From: Hyphomicrobiales bacterium
GTDB taxonomy: Bacteria; Pseudomonadota; Alphaproteobacteria; Rhizobiales; Rhizobiaceae
Length of the DNA stretch: 64,000 bases
Assembly (NCBI GenBank): GCA_900472925.1
Contig: UCJU01000027.1
Location: forward strand, 22,310 to 86,309
Direction of reading: 5' to 3'
In this document: one piece after another, positions 1 through 7,600 of the stretch
How the letters are laid out: each line of letters starts with the position of its first letter
Numbering within the stretch: position 1 is the first letter of the stretch
Made by a program: the position numbers and the translations under genes
The notes under the pieces: model-generated
What the model was told of the DNA's origin: nothing
The model's database searches: none
What the model saw: the letters and a program-made list of their open reading frames with translations, nothing else

Positions 1-291
1 CTCTTCAGTCGAGGCATCCGGTACGAGCCGGTTGTGGCTGCAGGCTGGACAAAAATTGCTGTTGCTTTCCGCTGGTACGGACCAGTTGCAGATGTCGTTG
101 ACTTCGTTGGCACAAAACCGGACCTGACGCTCCGGATGCGCCACCAGCGACCAGTTCGGCTCACCGGCGGGCTCAATCGCTTCCATCGACATCGTCTGAG
201 GCGCGAAGACCAGACGGTGACCGCATTTGACGCATGAGCGATTGTCGAAATGGACCGGCTGACCGCACGCAGCGCATGAAAATAGGCGCAT
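1..291 (-). CDS. Zinc-ribbon protein, 3' end cut off by the window edge
   Basis: Reading leftwards from an ATG at 289-291 there is an open frame of 97 codons running off the window. Near the N-terminus it has two CxxC pairs (CAACG and CVKCG) spaced as in a zinc ribbon, and a second cysteine set near residues 65-88 (FCPAC). This resembles the N-terminal zinc-ribbon region of the rhizobial family annotated as putative zinc-binding metallopeptidase (COG4307-like). The metallopeptidase part would lie outside the window, so the function is unproven. The stretch 292-357 before it holds no gene. Confidence 0.7.
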   Translation of the reverse strand, partial: MRLFSCAACGQPVHFDNRSCVKCGHRLVFAPQTMSMEAIEPAGEPNWSLVAHPERQVRFCANEVNDICNWSVPAESNSNFCPACSHNRLVPDASTEE

Positions 292-357
292 GTATCGCTC
301 CTGGAAACGAGCCGCAAACCGGCTCTCAGCTGAAAAAAATAGGGAGACCACAGATAA

Positions 358-390
358 AAAGCGCATGTGTTTCAAGAACACATGCGCTTT
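358..390 (-). terminator. Intrinsic terminator of the csbD-like gene
   Basis: Perfect 13-bp inverted repeat (358-370 and 378-390) with a 7-nt loop. On the minus strand the stem is followed by a run of T. It lies about 40 bp downstream of the CsbD stop codon. Confidence 0.85.
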
Positions 391-431
391 AATTCGACTG
401 CCGTCAGCAACTTGGCTGATCTGCAGGCAGA

Positions 432-623
432 TTAGGCCCGGTCTACGACGTCCTTGATGGCGTCCTTGGCTTTGCCAGTCGTCGTCTGGACCTTGCCCTT
501 GGTTTCCTGTGCAGCGCCTTCTGCGCGCATACGGTCGTTGTCTGTTGCCTTGCCTACGCCCTGCTTGACCTTGCCTGCAATTTCGTTGGCCTTGCCAGCG
601 ACTTTATCGGATGTGCTACCCAT
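432..623 (-). CDS. CsbD family stress protein
   Basis: A 63-residue, highly charged protein rich in Lys, Ala, Gly and Asp, with the repeated AGKxK and KGK patterns of the CsbD-like family (Pfam CsbD). It begins [18 protein letters not shown], a classic CsbD start. CsbD proteins are small soluble proteins induced by general stress; their biochemical role is unknown. The gene is monocistronic: an EcfG-type promoter lies upstream at 678-702 and an intrinsic terminator follows at 358-390. Both support control by the alphaproteobacterial general stress response. Confidence 0.9.
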   Translation of the reverse strand: MGSTSDKVAGKANEIAGKVKQGVGKATDNDRMRAEGAAQETKGKVQTTTGKAKDAIKDVVDRA

Positions 624-677
624 GATATTTCTCCCTAGTTTTTTTTAACCAGACGTGGCGCTGGCGACCAAAGTAAA

Positions 678-702
678 AACGTCAGGATCAAATTTTGGTT
701 CC
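678..702 (-). promoter_or_regulatory. EcfG-type (general stress sigma factor) promoter for csbD
   Basis: On the minus strand GGAAC (702-698) is followed after exactly 16 nt by CGTT (681-678). This is the canonical -35/-10 pattern of EcfG-dependent promoters in Alphaproteobacteria (GGAAC-N16/17-CGTT). It lies about 55 bp upstream of the csbD start codon at 623. Confidence 0.75.
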
Positions 703-719
703 GCTAAATTTTAAGTCTC

Positions 720-1325
720 TCAAGCATGGCCTGCCTCAGCGGACAACATTCGCGGGTCCACACCCATCAAAGCAAGGGCCCGCTCGTACTTGGTGTCCAG
801 GAAGCGATCGAAGATCAGGTCCTCGGATGCGGGGCAGTTGAGCCAGCCATTGTTGACCATCTCGTTCTCAAGCTGTCCCGGCCCCCAACCGGCATAGCCC
901 AGCAGCATTGTTGCCTTGTCTGGTCCCCGCCCACCCGAAATGGCACGCACGATATCGAGCGTGGAGGTGAGGGAAATATCGTCGCTGACGGGAATGCTGG
1001 ACTCGCTGCTATAGTCATCGGAGTGCAGCACGAAACCCCTGCCAGCTTCGACAGGCCCGCCACATTGAATAGGAAATTGACGGGTACGATCCGGCAGCAT
1101 GATGGCGTCGTTCTGATCCATCATTTTCAGATGCAGCAGCACATCCGTAAATGTGATCCGCTGGGCGCGGTTGATGATGAAGCCGATGGCGCCCGCATCG
1201 GAATGGGCGCAGATATAAACAACCGAACGCTCGAACGAACCGCCCTCAAGTCCCGGCATGGCGATGAGAAAATGGCCGTCCAGAAAGCCGCGCTCTTTCT
1301 TGTCCAGCAGGGTAGAAAAGGTCAC
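720..1325 (-). CDS. YqgE/AlgH family protein (UPF0301)
   Basis: A 201-aa protein with the family pattern [19 protein letters not shown] near residues 17-35, YICAH and the [11 protein letters not shown] motif near 145. Length fits UPF0301/DUF179. Start is a GTG at 1325 preceded by a strong GGAGGCGCC ribosome-binding site. Function is unknown; AlgH was named for an alginate phenotype in Pseudomonas. It is divergent from the DsbD-like gene, with about 158 bp between them. Confidence 0.9.
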   Translation of the reverse strand: MTFSTLLDKKERGFLDGHFLIAMPGLEGGSFERSVVYICAHSDAGAIGFIINRAQRITFTDVLLHLKMMDQNDAIMLPDRTRQFPIQCGGPVEAGRGFVLHSDDYSSESSIPVSDDISLTSTLDIVRAISGGRGPDKATMLLGYAGWGPGQLENEMVNNGWLNCPASEDLIFDRFLDTKYERALALMGVDPRMLSAEAGHA

Positions 1326-1483
1326 CGGCGCCTCCGGTCTGCTGTATTCTCATGGAAAGAGTACGGCAAAAGGGTTGGTCATAAACGAAGGATGCGACAT
1401 CAAGGCCAATCAATCAACCGAAAATGATGAAGGGGTGAAAATCGTAACTGGCTCCCTGATAGATGTTAGGCTAGACCGAAAAC

Positions 1484-2332
1484 ATGAACGCTACGCTCTT
1501 TCTTTTCTTACGCGCATCCCTGCCATTGTTTGCTCTTACGCTCGCACTGGTATCTCCCCCCAAACTCGCGCAGGCCGACGTAACGAATTGGGAAACGAGT
1601 GAGGGCGGGCGCATGCGCGTCGTGAGCCAGCCTGCCGATGACACGGGCCGGATCGACGCGGTTTTGCAGATCGAACTCAAGCCCGGCTGGATAACCTATT
1701 GGCGCGAGCCGGGAGAAGCCGGAATTCCGCCCAAGATCAAGCTCGACCCCTCCAGTGGTGCCACCCTGACGTCGCTGGCGTTTCCAGTGCCCAAACTCAT
1801 CAAGAATGACGAGATCAGCGACATCGGTTACGACATGCCGGTCAGCCTGCCCTTCACATTGCAGTCTGAGCCGGGCTCCAGTGAAGACAAGGCGCGTCTG
1901 ACCGCTTTCATCGGCGTCTGCCTGAATATCTGCATTCCATTCGAAGCGAATTTCGACATCAGCAAAGATCAGGGCAAAGTGCCGACGGAGGAAGAGACGC
2001 AGGCCGTAGAAACCGCAAATCTGGCGCTGCCAGAACCGGCCAATGATGATTTCCGGGTACAGAATTTCCACATCACGCCGGACAAAACCTTGCTGGGTGT
2101 CGAATTGCGACTACCGGAGAATGCGCCAAAGGAAACCGAAATCTTCGTTGCCGGCCCTTCCGGCTATGCCTATTTCGAGCCGCAGAACATGGTGCGCGAC
2201 AAGCGCAAGCTGTCGTTCTACATGAACATAAAGGGACTTCCGAAGTCCTATAATCCCAAGGGTCAACGCTGGACCATCCTGGTGAAATCCGGTGAGAAGG
2301 TGATGGAAGCCCCGCTCGACTTTCCGCAGTGA
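1484..2332 (+). CDS. Secreted DsbD-alpha-like protein (DsbDN domain only)
   Basis: A 282-aa protein with an N-terminal signal peptide (hydrophobic residues 4-30, cleavage likely after AQA) followed by one domain resembling the periplasmic N-terminal domain of DsbD/ScsB (Pfam DsbC/DsbDN). The family pattern GWITYWREPGEAGIPP is near residues 68-83, and a cysteine pair C146-x3-C150 is in GVCLNICIPFEA. Unlike full DsbD it has no membrane-embedded beta domain and no thioredoxin domain. A role in periplasmic thiol transfer is inferred from the domain alone. A peroxiredoxin gene follows 79 bp downstream on the same strand. Confidence 0.8.
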   Translation: MNATLFLFLRASLPLFALTLALVSPPKLAQADVTNWETSEGGRMRVVSQPADDTGRIDAVLQIELKPGWITYWREPGEAGIPPKIKLDPSSGATLTSLAFPVPKLIKNDEISDIGYDMPVSLPFTLQSEPGSSEDKARLTAFIGVCLNICIPFEANFDISKDQGKVPTEEETQAVETANLALPEPANDDFRVQNFHITPDKTLLGVELRLPENAPKETEIFVAGPSGYAYFEPQNMVRDKRKLSFYMNIKGLPKSYNPKGQRWTILVKSGEKVMEAPLDFPQ

Positions 2333-2411
2333 TCAAGACCGAAATTTGCTGGCGACATTGCGAGATCATCCCCCTATAGTCCCGGCGGATCATTGCCACA
2401 GGAGCAACATT

Positions 2412-2897
2412 ATGACCATCAAGATCGGCGACAAACTTCCATCCGCGACCTTCAAGGAAAAGACGGCTGACGGCCCGGTTGAAACGACGACAGACGCGCT
2501 TTTCAGCGGCAAGAAGGTCGTTGTTTTCGCTGTTCCAGGGGCGTTCACACCCACCTGCTCGCTGAACCACCTTCCGGGTTATCTCGAAAACCGCGATACC
2601 ATTCTCGCACGCGGCGTTGACGATATCGCCGTTATTTCCGTCAATGACTGGCACGTCATGGGCGCATGGGCACAATCGTCTGGCGGACAGGGCAAAATCC
2701 ACTTCCTGGCAGACTGGGATGCATCCTTCACCAAGGCGCTCGGCCTTGATACCGACCTTTCTGCTGGCAGCCTCGGTGTTCGTTCCAAGCGTTACTCGAT
2801 GCTCGTGGAAGACGGCGTGGTCAAGTCTTTGAATATTGAAGAAAATCCAGGTCAGGCAACGGTTTCATCCGCTGCGACGATGATCGAACAGCTTTAA
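2412..2897 (+). CDS. Peroxiredoxin, Prx5/PrxII type, single cysteine
   Basis: A 161-aa thioredoxin-fold peroxidase that reduces hydrogen peroxide and alkyl peroxides in the cytoplasm. The peroxidatic cysteine C49 is in PGAFTPTCS, the signature of the Prx5 group. No second cysteine is present in the whole protein, so it should work as a 1-Cys enzyme recycled by glutathione/glutaredoxin rather than by an internal disulfide. The ATG at 2412 is chosen because CAGGAG lies just upstream and the family N-terminus (MTIKIGDKLP) begins there. It is followed by a palindrome at 2914-2936. Confidence 0.92.
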   Translation: MTIKIGDKLPSATFKEKTADGPVETTTDALFSGKKVVVFAVPGAFTPTCSLNHLPGYLENRDTILARGVDDIAVISVNDWHVMGAWAQSSGGQGKIHFLADWDASFTKALGLDTDLSAGSLGVRSKRYSMLVEDGVVKSLNIEENPGQATVSSAATMIEQL

Positions 2898-2913
2898 TCT
2901 GCCTTTCGACGTG

Positions 2914-2936
2914 ATCCTGGGCCTAGAGCCCAGGAT
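2914..2936. repeat. Perfect inverted repeat after the peroxiredoxin gene
   Basis: Nine-bp perfect arms (2914-2922 and 2928-2936) around a 5-nt loop, 17 bp after the peroxiredoxin stop. It may end transcription, but no T-run follows, so a Rho-independent terminator is not proven. Confidence 0.5.
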
Positions 2937-3033
2937 TGACCGGCACTCGGTCCTGATGACGTGCAGCGCGCGCGATCAAGCTCTAAAACATGCCTCCTCC
3001 CAACCCTTTGTCACGCCATTCTTCCGCCGCAAT

Positions 3034-3062
3034 TGTTATACTATTACAGTAATTATATAACA
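3034..3062. promoter_or_regulatory. Zur-like operator of the zinc uptake operon
   Basis: An AT-rich imperfect palindrome with 14-bp arms around a single central A at 3048. The arms (3034-3047 and 3049-3062) match at 12 of 14 positions, and the 11-bp core at 3043-3053 is perfect (ATTACAGTAAT). This size and N-1-N symmetry fit Fur-family operators, including rhizobial Zur boxes. It lies 18 bp before the first start codon of a zinc-type ABC operon, so repression by Zur under zinc sufficiency is the natural inference. Confidence 0.75.
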
Positions 3063-3079
3063 TTATTGTGAGCATTCAA

Positions 3080-3202
3080 ATGCTGCATGCCTTCTCTTTT
3101 CGACGCCTCCTACAACAATCCATAGCCACGCGCCTCATCATCGCGCTCGTCATTCTCATTCCGCTTTGGCTTGCCATCCAATGGGCCGTGGTGTTGTCAT
3201 GA
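3080..3202 (+). CDS. 40-aa single-span membrane peptide coupled to the zinc ABC ATPase
   Basis: A short frame starting ATG at 3080, 18 bp after the Zur-like operator. It encodes about 40 residues: a basic N-terminal part (FRRLLQQSIATR) and then one hydrophobic helix of about 18-20 residues with two Trp (residues about 18-38). Its TGA (3200-3202) overlaps the ATG (3199) of the ATPase gene in an ATGA junction, as at the next operon junction, which argues that it is translated. I do not recognise a named family. It could be a small accessory subunit of the transporter or a leader that couples translation. Confidence 0.6.
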   Translation: MLHAFSFRRLLQQSIATRLIIALVILIPLWLAIQWAVVLS

Positions 3203-3942
3203 GCAGCGCTGCGGTGCTGACAATCAATAATCTGACGGTGGCTTACGACCGCCACCCGGCGGTACACCACGTCTCAGGCAGCTTTGCCAAGGGCAGCCTG
3301 ACAGCCATCGCAGGCCCGAATGGCGCAGGAAAATCGACCCTGCTGAAGGCGATCATCGGCGACATCAGGGCTTCGCAGGGCTCTGTCGACCACACCCTCA
3401 AGCGTACCGAATTCGGCTATCTGCCGCAGGCAACGGACATCAACCGCCGTTTTCCCATATCGGTTTTGGAAACGGTGATACTGGGTGTCTGGAAAACCGC
3501 TGGAGCATTTGGCGGCATCTCCCCAAAAGACGAAAAGCGGGCGGAAGAAGCACTGGCGACGGTCGGTCTTTCGGGTTTCGAGAAAAGATCGATCGGCGCG
3601 CTATCTGCCGGGCAGTTCCAGCGCGTTCTGTTTGCCCGTCTGCTGATGCAGGATGCCAGCGTTATTTTGCTGGATGAACCCTTTACCGCCATCGATGCGC
3701 GCACGACCCGCGACCTTCTGGATATCGTCACCCATTGGCATGGTGAAGGCCGTACGGTCGTGGCCGTGCTGCATGACTTCGAACAGGTGCGCGCACATTT
3801 TCCGGAAACGCTGCTGATCGCGCGTGAACTCATAGCATGGGGGGCGACATCTCAGGTCATGTCGCCTGTCAATCTGATGCGCGCCCGTATCATGGCCGAA
3901 AGATGGGATGACTCCAGCGATGTCTGTGAGCCCGCAGCATGA
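3199..3942 (+). CDS. Zinc/manganese-type ABC transporter ATP-binding protein
   Basis: A 247-aa ATPase of the ZnuC/TroB group that would power metal uptake across the inner membrane. Visible motifs are Walker A GPNGAGKST (about residues 36-44), signature LSAGQFQRV, Walker B VILLDEPFTAID and the switch His in VLHDFEQ. The ATG at 3199 is preferred because it forms an ATGA overlap with the preceding small gene; an in-frame ATG at 3181 is an alternative. The 3' end overlaps the permease gene by 4 nt (ATGA), so the operon is translationally coupled. Confidence 0.93.
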   Translation: MSSAAVLTINNLTVAYDRHPAVHHVSGSFAKGSLTAIAGPNGAGKSTLLKAIIGDIRASQGSVDHTLKRTEFGYLPQATDINRRFPISVLETVILGVWKTAGAFGGISPKDEKRAEEALATVGLSGFEKRSIGALSAGQFQRVLFARLLMQDASVILLDEPFTAIDARTTRDLLDIVTHWHGEGRTVVAVLHDFEQVRAHFPETLLIARELIAWGATSQVMSPVNLMRARIMAERWDDSSDVCEPAA

Positions 3943-4811
3943 CCGCCTATGACATTTTCCTCGCGCCGTTTCAGGACTACGGCTTCATGCGCCGCGCGCT
4001 GATTGCCTGCTTCTGCCTTGCGGCCGGTGCCAGCCCGATCGGCGTTTTTCTGATGTTGCGGCGCATGAGCCTGATGGGAGATGCGCTAAGCCACGCTATT
4101 TTGCCTGGCGCGGCCATCGGCTATCTCATCGCCGGTTCGCTATCTCTGACAGCCATGGGCGTCGGCGGACTGGTTGCCGGACTTTCGGTCGCCCTGCTCT
4201 CGGGTATCGTCAGCCGCGTCACGCCGTTGCAGGAAGATGCAAGCTTTGCAAGTTTCTACCTGGCTTCGCTGGCGCTCGGTGTTCTGATCGTTTCGCTGCA
4301 CGGATCGAATGTCGATCTTCTGCATGTGCTGTTTGGTACTATTCTCGCAATCGACGCGCCCGCGCTCTATCAGATCGGCGCCATCACTTCGCTGACACTC
4401 GTCGTCCTCGCCGTCATCTATCGCCCCCTCGTCACAGAATGCTTCGATCCCGGATTTCTGAGAGCTGTAGGCGGACGGGGTCCGGTCTATCACGTCATCT
4501 TTCTGGTGCTTGTGGTCATCAATCTGGTGGCCAGCTTTCAGGCGCTCGGCACGCTGATGGCGGTGGGGCTGATGATGCTGCCAGCGGCCATTGCGCAATT
4601 ATGGACGCGCAATCTTCCCTCCATGCTGCTGGTCGCCGCTGTCAGCGCCGCCATCTCCGGCTATGTCGGCCTCGTCGTCTCGTACCATTTCGAACTGGCA
4701 TCAGGCCCGACCATCATCATGGCCGCAACCTGCCTTTACGGACTGTCCATCGTGGCAGCTCCGGCGGGCCTTGCAGGCCGCTATTTCACCCGCCCGCATT
4801 TGAAGGGCTAA
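3939..4811 (+). CDS. Zinc/manganese-type ABC transporter permease
   Basis: A 290-aa polytopic membrane protein of the ZnuB/TroC (ABC-3) family. It has about seven to nine hydrophobic segments and the family motif RRMSLMGDALSHAILPG near residues 41-57. It would form the channel for metal passed on by the periplasmic binding protein encoded 16 bp downstream. It is translationally coupled to the ATPase gene. Confidence 0.93.
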   Translation: MTAYDIFLAPFQDYGFMRRALIACFCLAAGASPIGVFLMLRRMSLMGDALSHAILPGAAIGYLIAGSLSLTAMGVGGLVAGLSVALLSGIVSRVTPLQEDASFASFYLASLALGVLIVSLHGSNVDLLHVLFGTILAIDAPALYQIGAITSLTLVVLAVIYRPLVTECFDPGFLRAVGGRGPVYHVIFLVLVVINLVASFQALGTLMAVGLMMLPAAIAQLWTRNLPSMLLVAAVSAAISGYVGLVVSYHFELASGPTIIMAATCLYGLSIVAAPAGLAGRYFTRPHLKG

Positions 4812-4827
4812 ATCTGGAGACGTGCCA

Positions 4828-5724
4828 ATGTTATCCCGCATTCTACTTTTCTCTGCTGCCATACCCGCTCTCATCGCTTTTTCTGCGCCTGTGTCCGCCG
4901 CAGAGCTGAAAGCCGTTGCGTCGTTTACGGTTCTTGCCGATGTCGTCAAACAGGTGGGCGGAAAGCATGTGACCGTGACAAGCCTTGTCAAGCCGAATGG
5001 CGACCCGCATGAATTCGAGCCGTCGCCGGGCGATGCGAAAAGCCTGAAAGCGGCAGACGTCGTTTTCGTCAGCGGGCTCGGCCTCGAAGGATGGATGGAC
5101 CGGCTGATTTCTGCCTCCGGTTATAAGGGAACGCCTGTCACGGTTTCCGAGGGCATCAAGACGCGCGAGATGGACGAAGACGGCAAGACCGTGACCGATC
5201 CGCATGTATGGAACAGCCCGCTCAACGTCAAAATCTGGGTCAAGAACATCGAAACGGCGCTGTCCGCCGCAGACCCGACGGACAAGGACGATTTCAAGGC
5301 CAATGCCGAGGCCTATCTCAAGACGCTGGACGGTCTCGACGCTTTCGCTCATGCAAAGTTCGATGCCATTCCGGAAGATCGCCGCAAGGTGCTGACCAGC
5401 CATGACGCATTTGGTTATTTCGGACGGGAATACAAAGTGACGTTCCTGTCGCCACTGGGCGTCTCCACCGAGACGGAAGCGTCCGCCGGAGATGTCAGCA
5501 AGCTGATCGAGCAGATCAAGAGCGAGCATGTGAAGACGTATTTCTTCGAGAACTCGAATGACCCGCGTCTGGTGAAGCAGGTTGCCAAAGCCACGGGTGC
5601 AGAGCCGGGCGGCGAATTGTATGTCGAAGCACTTTCGAAGGCCAAGGGGCCTGCATCGACCTATGAAAAGATGTTTCGCTACAATGTCGAGCAGATAGCG
5701 GCAGCCATCAACAAATCAAGCTGA
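4828..5724 (+). CDS. Zinc ABC transporter periplasmic binding protein (ZnuA/TroA-like)
   Basis: A 298-aa cluster A-I binding protein with a signal peptide (cleavage likely after VSA, residues 22-24). Probable metal ligands are H61 (GDPHEFEPSP), H126 (DPHVWNSP) and H192 (TSHDAFGYF). His rather than Glu at the third position favours zinc over manganese. The usual fourth ligand Asp (in a YxDAL context) appears as E267 (LYVEALS). No His-rich loop is present, which is unlike typical ZnuA and closer to TroA. ATG 4828 is chosen because GGAGA sits 8 bp upstream; an in-frame GTG at 4822 is less likely. Last gene of the operon; a strong hairpin follows. Confidence 0.93.
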   Translation: MLSRILLFSAAIPALIAFSAPVSAAELKAVASFTVLADVVKQVGGKHVTVTSLVKPNGDPHEFEPSPGDAKSLKAADVVFVSGLGLEGWMDRLISASGYKGTPVTVSEGIKTREMDEDGKTVTDPHVWNSPLNVKIWVKNIETALSAADPTDKDDFKANAEAYLKTLDGLDAFAHAKFDAIPEDRRKVLTSHDAFGYFGREYKVTFLSPLGVSTETEASAGDVSKLIEQIKSEHVKTYFFENSNDPRLVKQVAKATGAEPGGELYVEALSKAKGPASTYEKMFRYNVEQIAAAINKSS

Positions 5725-5734
5725 TGGCAAAGAC

Positions 5735-5760
5735 GACTGCGGCGGCTCGCCGCCGCAGTC
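5735..5760. terminator. Hairpin between the convergent zinc operon and Dabb gene
   Basis: Perfect 11-bp GC-rich inverted repeat (5735-5745 and 5750-5760) with a CTCG loop, followed by TT on the plus strand. It lies between two converging genes and probably serves both. Confidence 0.7.
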
Positions 5761-5765
5761 TTAGA

Positions 5766-6074
5766 TCAGACTGACATATCAAAGACCAGAAGGCCGGCCG
5801 CGCCGCCATCGGTCAGCCCGATCAGGCGCTCACCGACATCGACATGCTGGGGGTGGGCGAGATATTCGTCGCGCGCTTCCAGACTTTCCAGCGTGACGAT
5901 GAAGCCATCCAGAAAATTTCCGTTCAGACCCTCGGATGAAACATTCTGTCCACATTTCACGTCGATGATGCCCGGGATGACGTCTTTCAGCGCCGTAATG
6001 GACTCATAGATCGCCTGTTTTTCCGCCGTTGCGGTCGCCGATTTGAAGCGAACGAAAACGCAGTGTAAAATCAT
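5766..6074 (-). CDS. Dabb family protein (stress-responsive alpha/beta barrel)
   Basis: A 102-aa single-domain protein. It begins MILHCVFVRFK, has a helix with ITALKDVIPGI, and carries the H-Q-H pattern of Dabb proteins in YLAHPQHVDVGERL. These ferredoxin-like dimers are found in plants and bacteria, and the substrate is usually unknown. A GAGGG ribosome-binding site precedes the ATG. It probably forms a separate unit from rnhA, which begins beyond an 84-bp gap upstream. Confidence 0.85.
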   Translation of the reverse strand: MILHCVFVRFKSATATAEKQAIYESITALKDVIPGIIDVKCGQNVSSEGLNGNFLDGFIVTLESLEARDEYLAHPQHVDVGERLIGLTDGGAAGLLVFDMSV

Positions 6075-6158
6075 GGGGTGTCCCTCTTATGCTTTATGTT
6101 TTTTGGTGAAGATAGGCCGGGAAGCGCAATCCGCAAACCCCAGTAAAGCACCCGTCTG

Positions 6159-6599
6159 TTACCGCCGTTTGAAAGGCTCCATGCCTTTGCGGGCGAGCTC
6201 ATCGGCGCGTTCGTTCTCCGGGTGGCCGGCATGCCCCTTGACCCAGTGCAGCGTCACCTTGTGCCGCTCCCGCGCCAGTTCCAGCGCCTGCCACAACTCC
6301 ACATTTTTGACCGGCTTGTTGTCAGCAGTCTTCCAGCCCTTTTTCTTCCAGCCGAAAATCCACTTGGTAATCCCGTCCTTCACATAGGCGCTGTCGGTGT
6401 AAAGATCGACTTCACAAGGGGATTTCAAAGCGTTGAGCGACGAGATGGCGGCCATGAGTTCCATGCGATTGTTGGTCGTTTCCGCCTCGCCGCCGCACAG
6501 TTCCTTCTCGGTTTCGCCATAGCGAAGAACCGCACCCCAGCCGCCCGGCCCGGGATTGCCGGAACAGGCACCATCGGTGTAAATCTCGACATGCTTCAT
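6159..6599 (-). CDS. rnhA: Ribonuclease HI
   Basis: A 146-aa enzyme that cuts the RNA strand of RNA-DNA hybrids. The catalytic acidic residues are all visible: Asp in [16 protein letters not shown] (D8), Glu in NNRMELMA, Asp in LYTDSAYV and the C-terminal Asp in NERADELA. The [11 protein letters not shown] loop with the conserved His is also present. Length matches the bacterial type I family. Its start overlaps the end of thrB by 4 nt, so the two are co-translated, an arrangement usual in rhizobia. Confidence 0.97.
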   Translation of the reverse strand: MKHVEIYTDGACSGNPGPGGWGAVLRYGETEKELCGGEAETTNNRMELMAAISSLNALKSPCEVDLYTDSAYVKDGITKWIFGWKKKGWKTADNKPVKNVELWQALELARERHKVTLHWVKGHAGHPENERADELARKGMEPFKRR

Positions 6600-7564
6600 C
6601 GTTCCACCAGCCCATATTCGGTGAAGTGGCCGATGGCACGGTGAAAGCGCAGCTTGCGCAGATATTCCAACGGATCCTTCTTGACGACGAGCGCACCTTC
6701 CGGCGTCGTCAACCAGTCATAGAGACGTGTGAGGAAGAAACGCAGTGCCGACCCACGCGCCAGAAGCGGCAGCGCATCAAGCTCGGCATCGCTCATGGGC
6801 CGCACGGATTGATAGCCTTCCAGAAGCGCTTTGCCTTTGGTGACATTATAGGACCCATCTTTCTCGAAGCACCAGGCGTTGAGGCAGATGGACACGTCGT
6901 AGGCCAGCAAATCATTGCAGGCGAAGTAGAAGTCGATGAGACCAGACAGTTCATCGCCCAGGAAAAAGACATTGTCCTGAAACAGATCGGCATGGATGAC
7001 GCCTGCGGGCAAATCCTTTGGCCAGTGGGCGGCGAGGAAATCGATTTCGGCACGGATTTCCTGTTGCAGACCAGCCTCGACCTCATCGGCGCGGGCTTCG
7101 GATTTATCCCAGAGCACCTTCCATCCCTCGACAGACAGGGCGTTGGGACGTTTCAACTCGAAACCTTCTGCGGCCAGATGCATGGCGGCAAGAGCCTTGC
7201 CGACCTCCCGGCAGTGCCGGGCCTCCGGCTTTCGCAGCCACATGCCCTCCAGAAACGAAATCAGGGCGGCAGGCCGCTGCGACAGTTCGCCCAACAATTC
7301 GCCATCGTGACGCGGAAGCGGTAGCGGGCAGGACAGGCCTTTGGCGAACAGATGCTGTTTCAGGCCCAGGAAAAATGGCAGGTCCGACTTCTCGACGCGC
7401 TTCTCATAGAGCGTGAGAATCAAGGGTTCCTGTGTCGTGTGCAGCAGGAAATTGGTGTTTTCAACGCCCTCTGCAATGCCCTTGTAGGACGTCAGCTCGC
7501 CAACATCATATTGTTTGAGAAAACGCTTCAGATCGTCTTCGCTGATATCCGTATAAACTGCCAA
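6596..7564 (-). CDS. thrB: Homoserine kinase (APH-fold type)
   Basis: A 322-aa kinase that phosphorylates homoserine on the way to threonine. It belongs to the aminoglycoside-phosphotransferase-like ThrB family of Proteobacteria rather than the GHMP type. Visible motifs are [13 protein letters not shown] near residues 27-39, the catalytic loop [14 protein letters not shown] and the Mg-binding [13 protein letters not shown]. The start is a TTG at 7564 with an AAGAGA ribosome-binding site; no ATG fits the conserved N-terminus ([11 protein letters not shown]). It overlaps rnhA by 4 nt. Confidence 0.95.
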   Translation of the reverse strand: MAVYTDISEDDLKRFLKQYDVGELTSYKGIAEGVENTNFLLHTTQEPLILTLYEKRVEKSDLPFFLGLKQHLFAKGLSCPLPLPRHDGELLGELSQRPAALISFLEGMWLRKPEARHCREVGKALAAMHLAAEGFELKRPNALSVEGWKVLWDKSEARADEVEAGLQQEIRAEIDFLAAHWPKDLPAGVIHADLFQDNVFFLGDELSGLIDFYFACNDLLAYDVSICLNAWCFEKDGSYNVTKGKALLEGYQSVRPMSDAELDALPLLARGSALRFFLTRLYDWLTTPEGALVVKKDPLEYLRKLRFHRAIGHFTEYGLVER

Positions 7565-7600
7565 TGTCTGATCTCTTGAAGAATGCGGGATGATTTAAAA

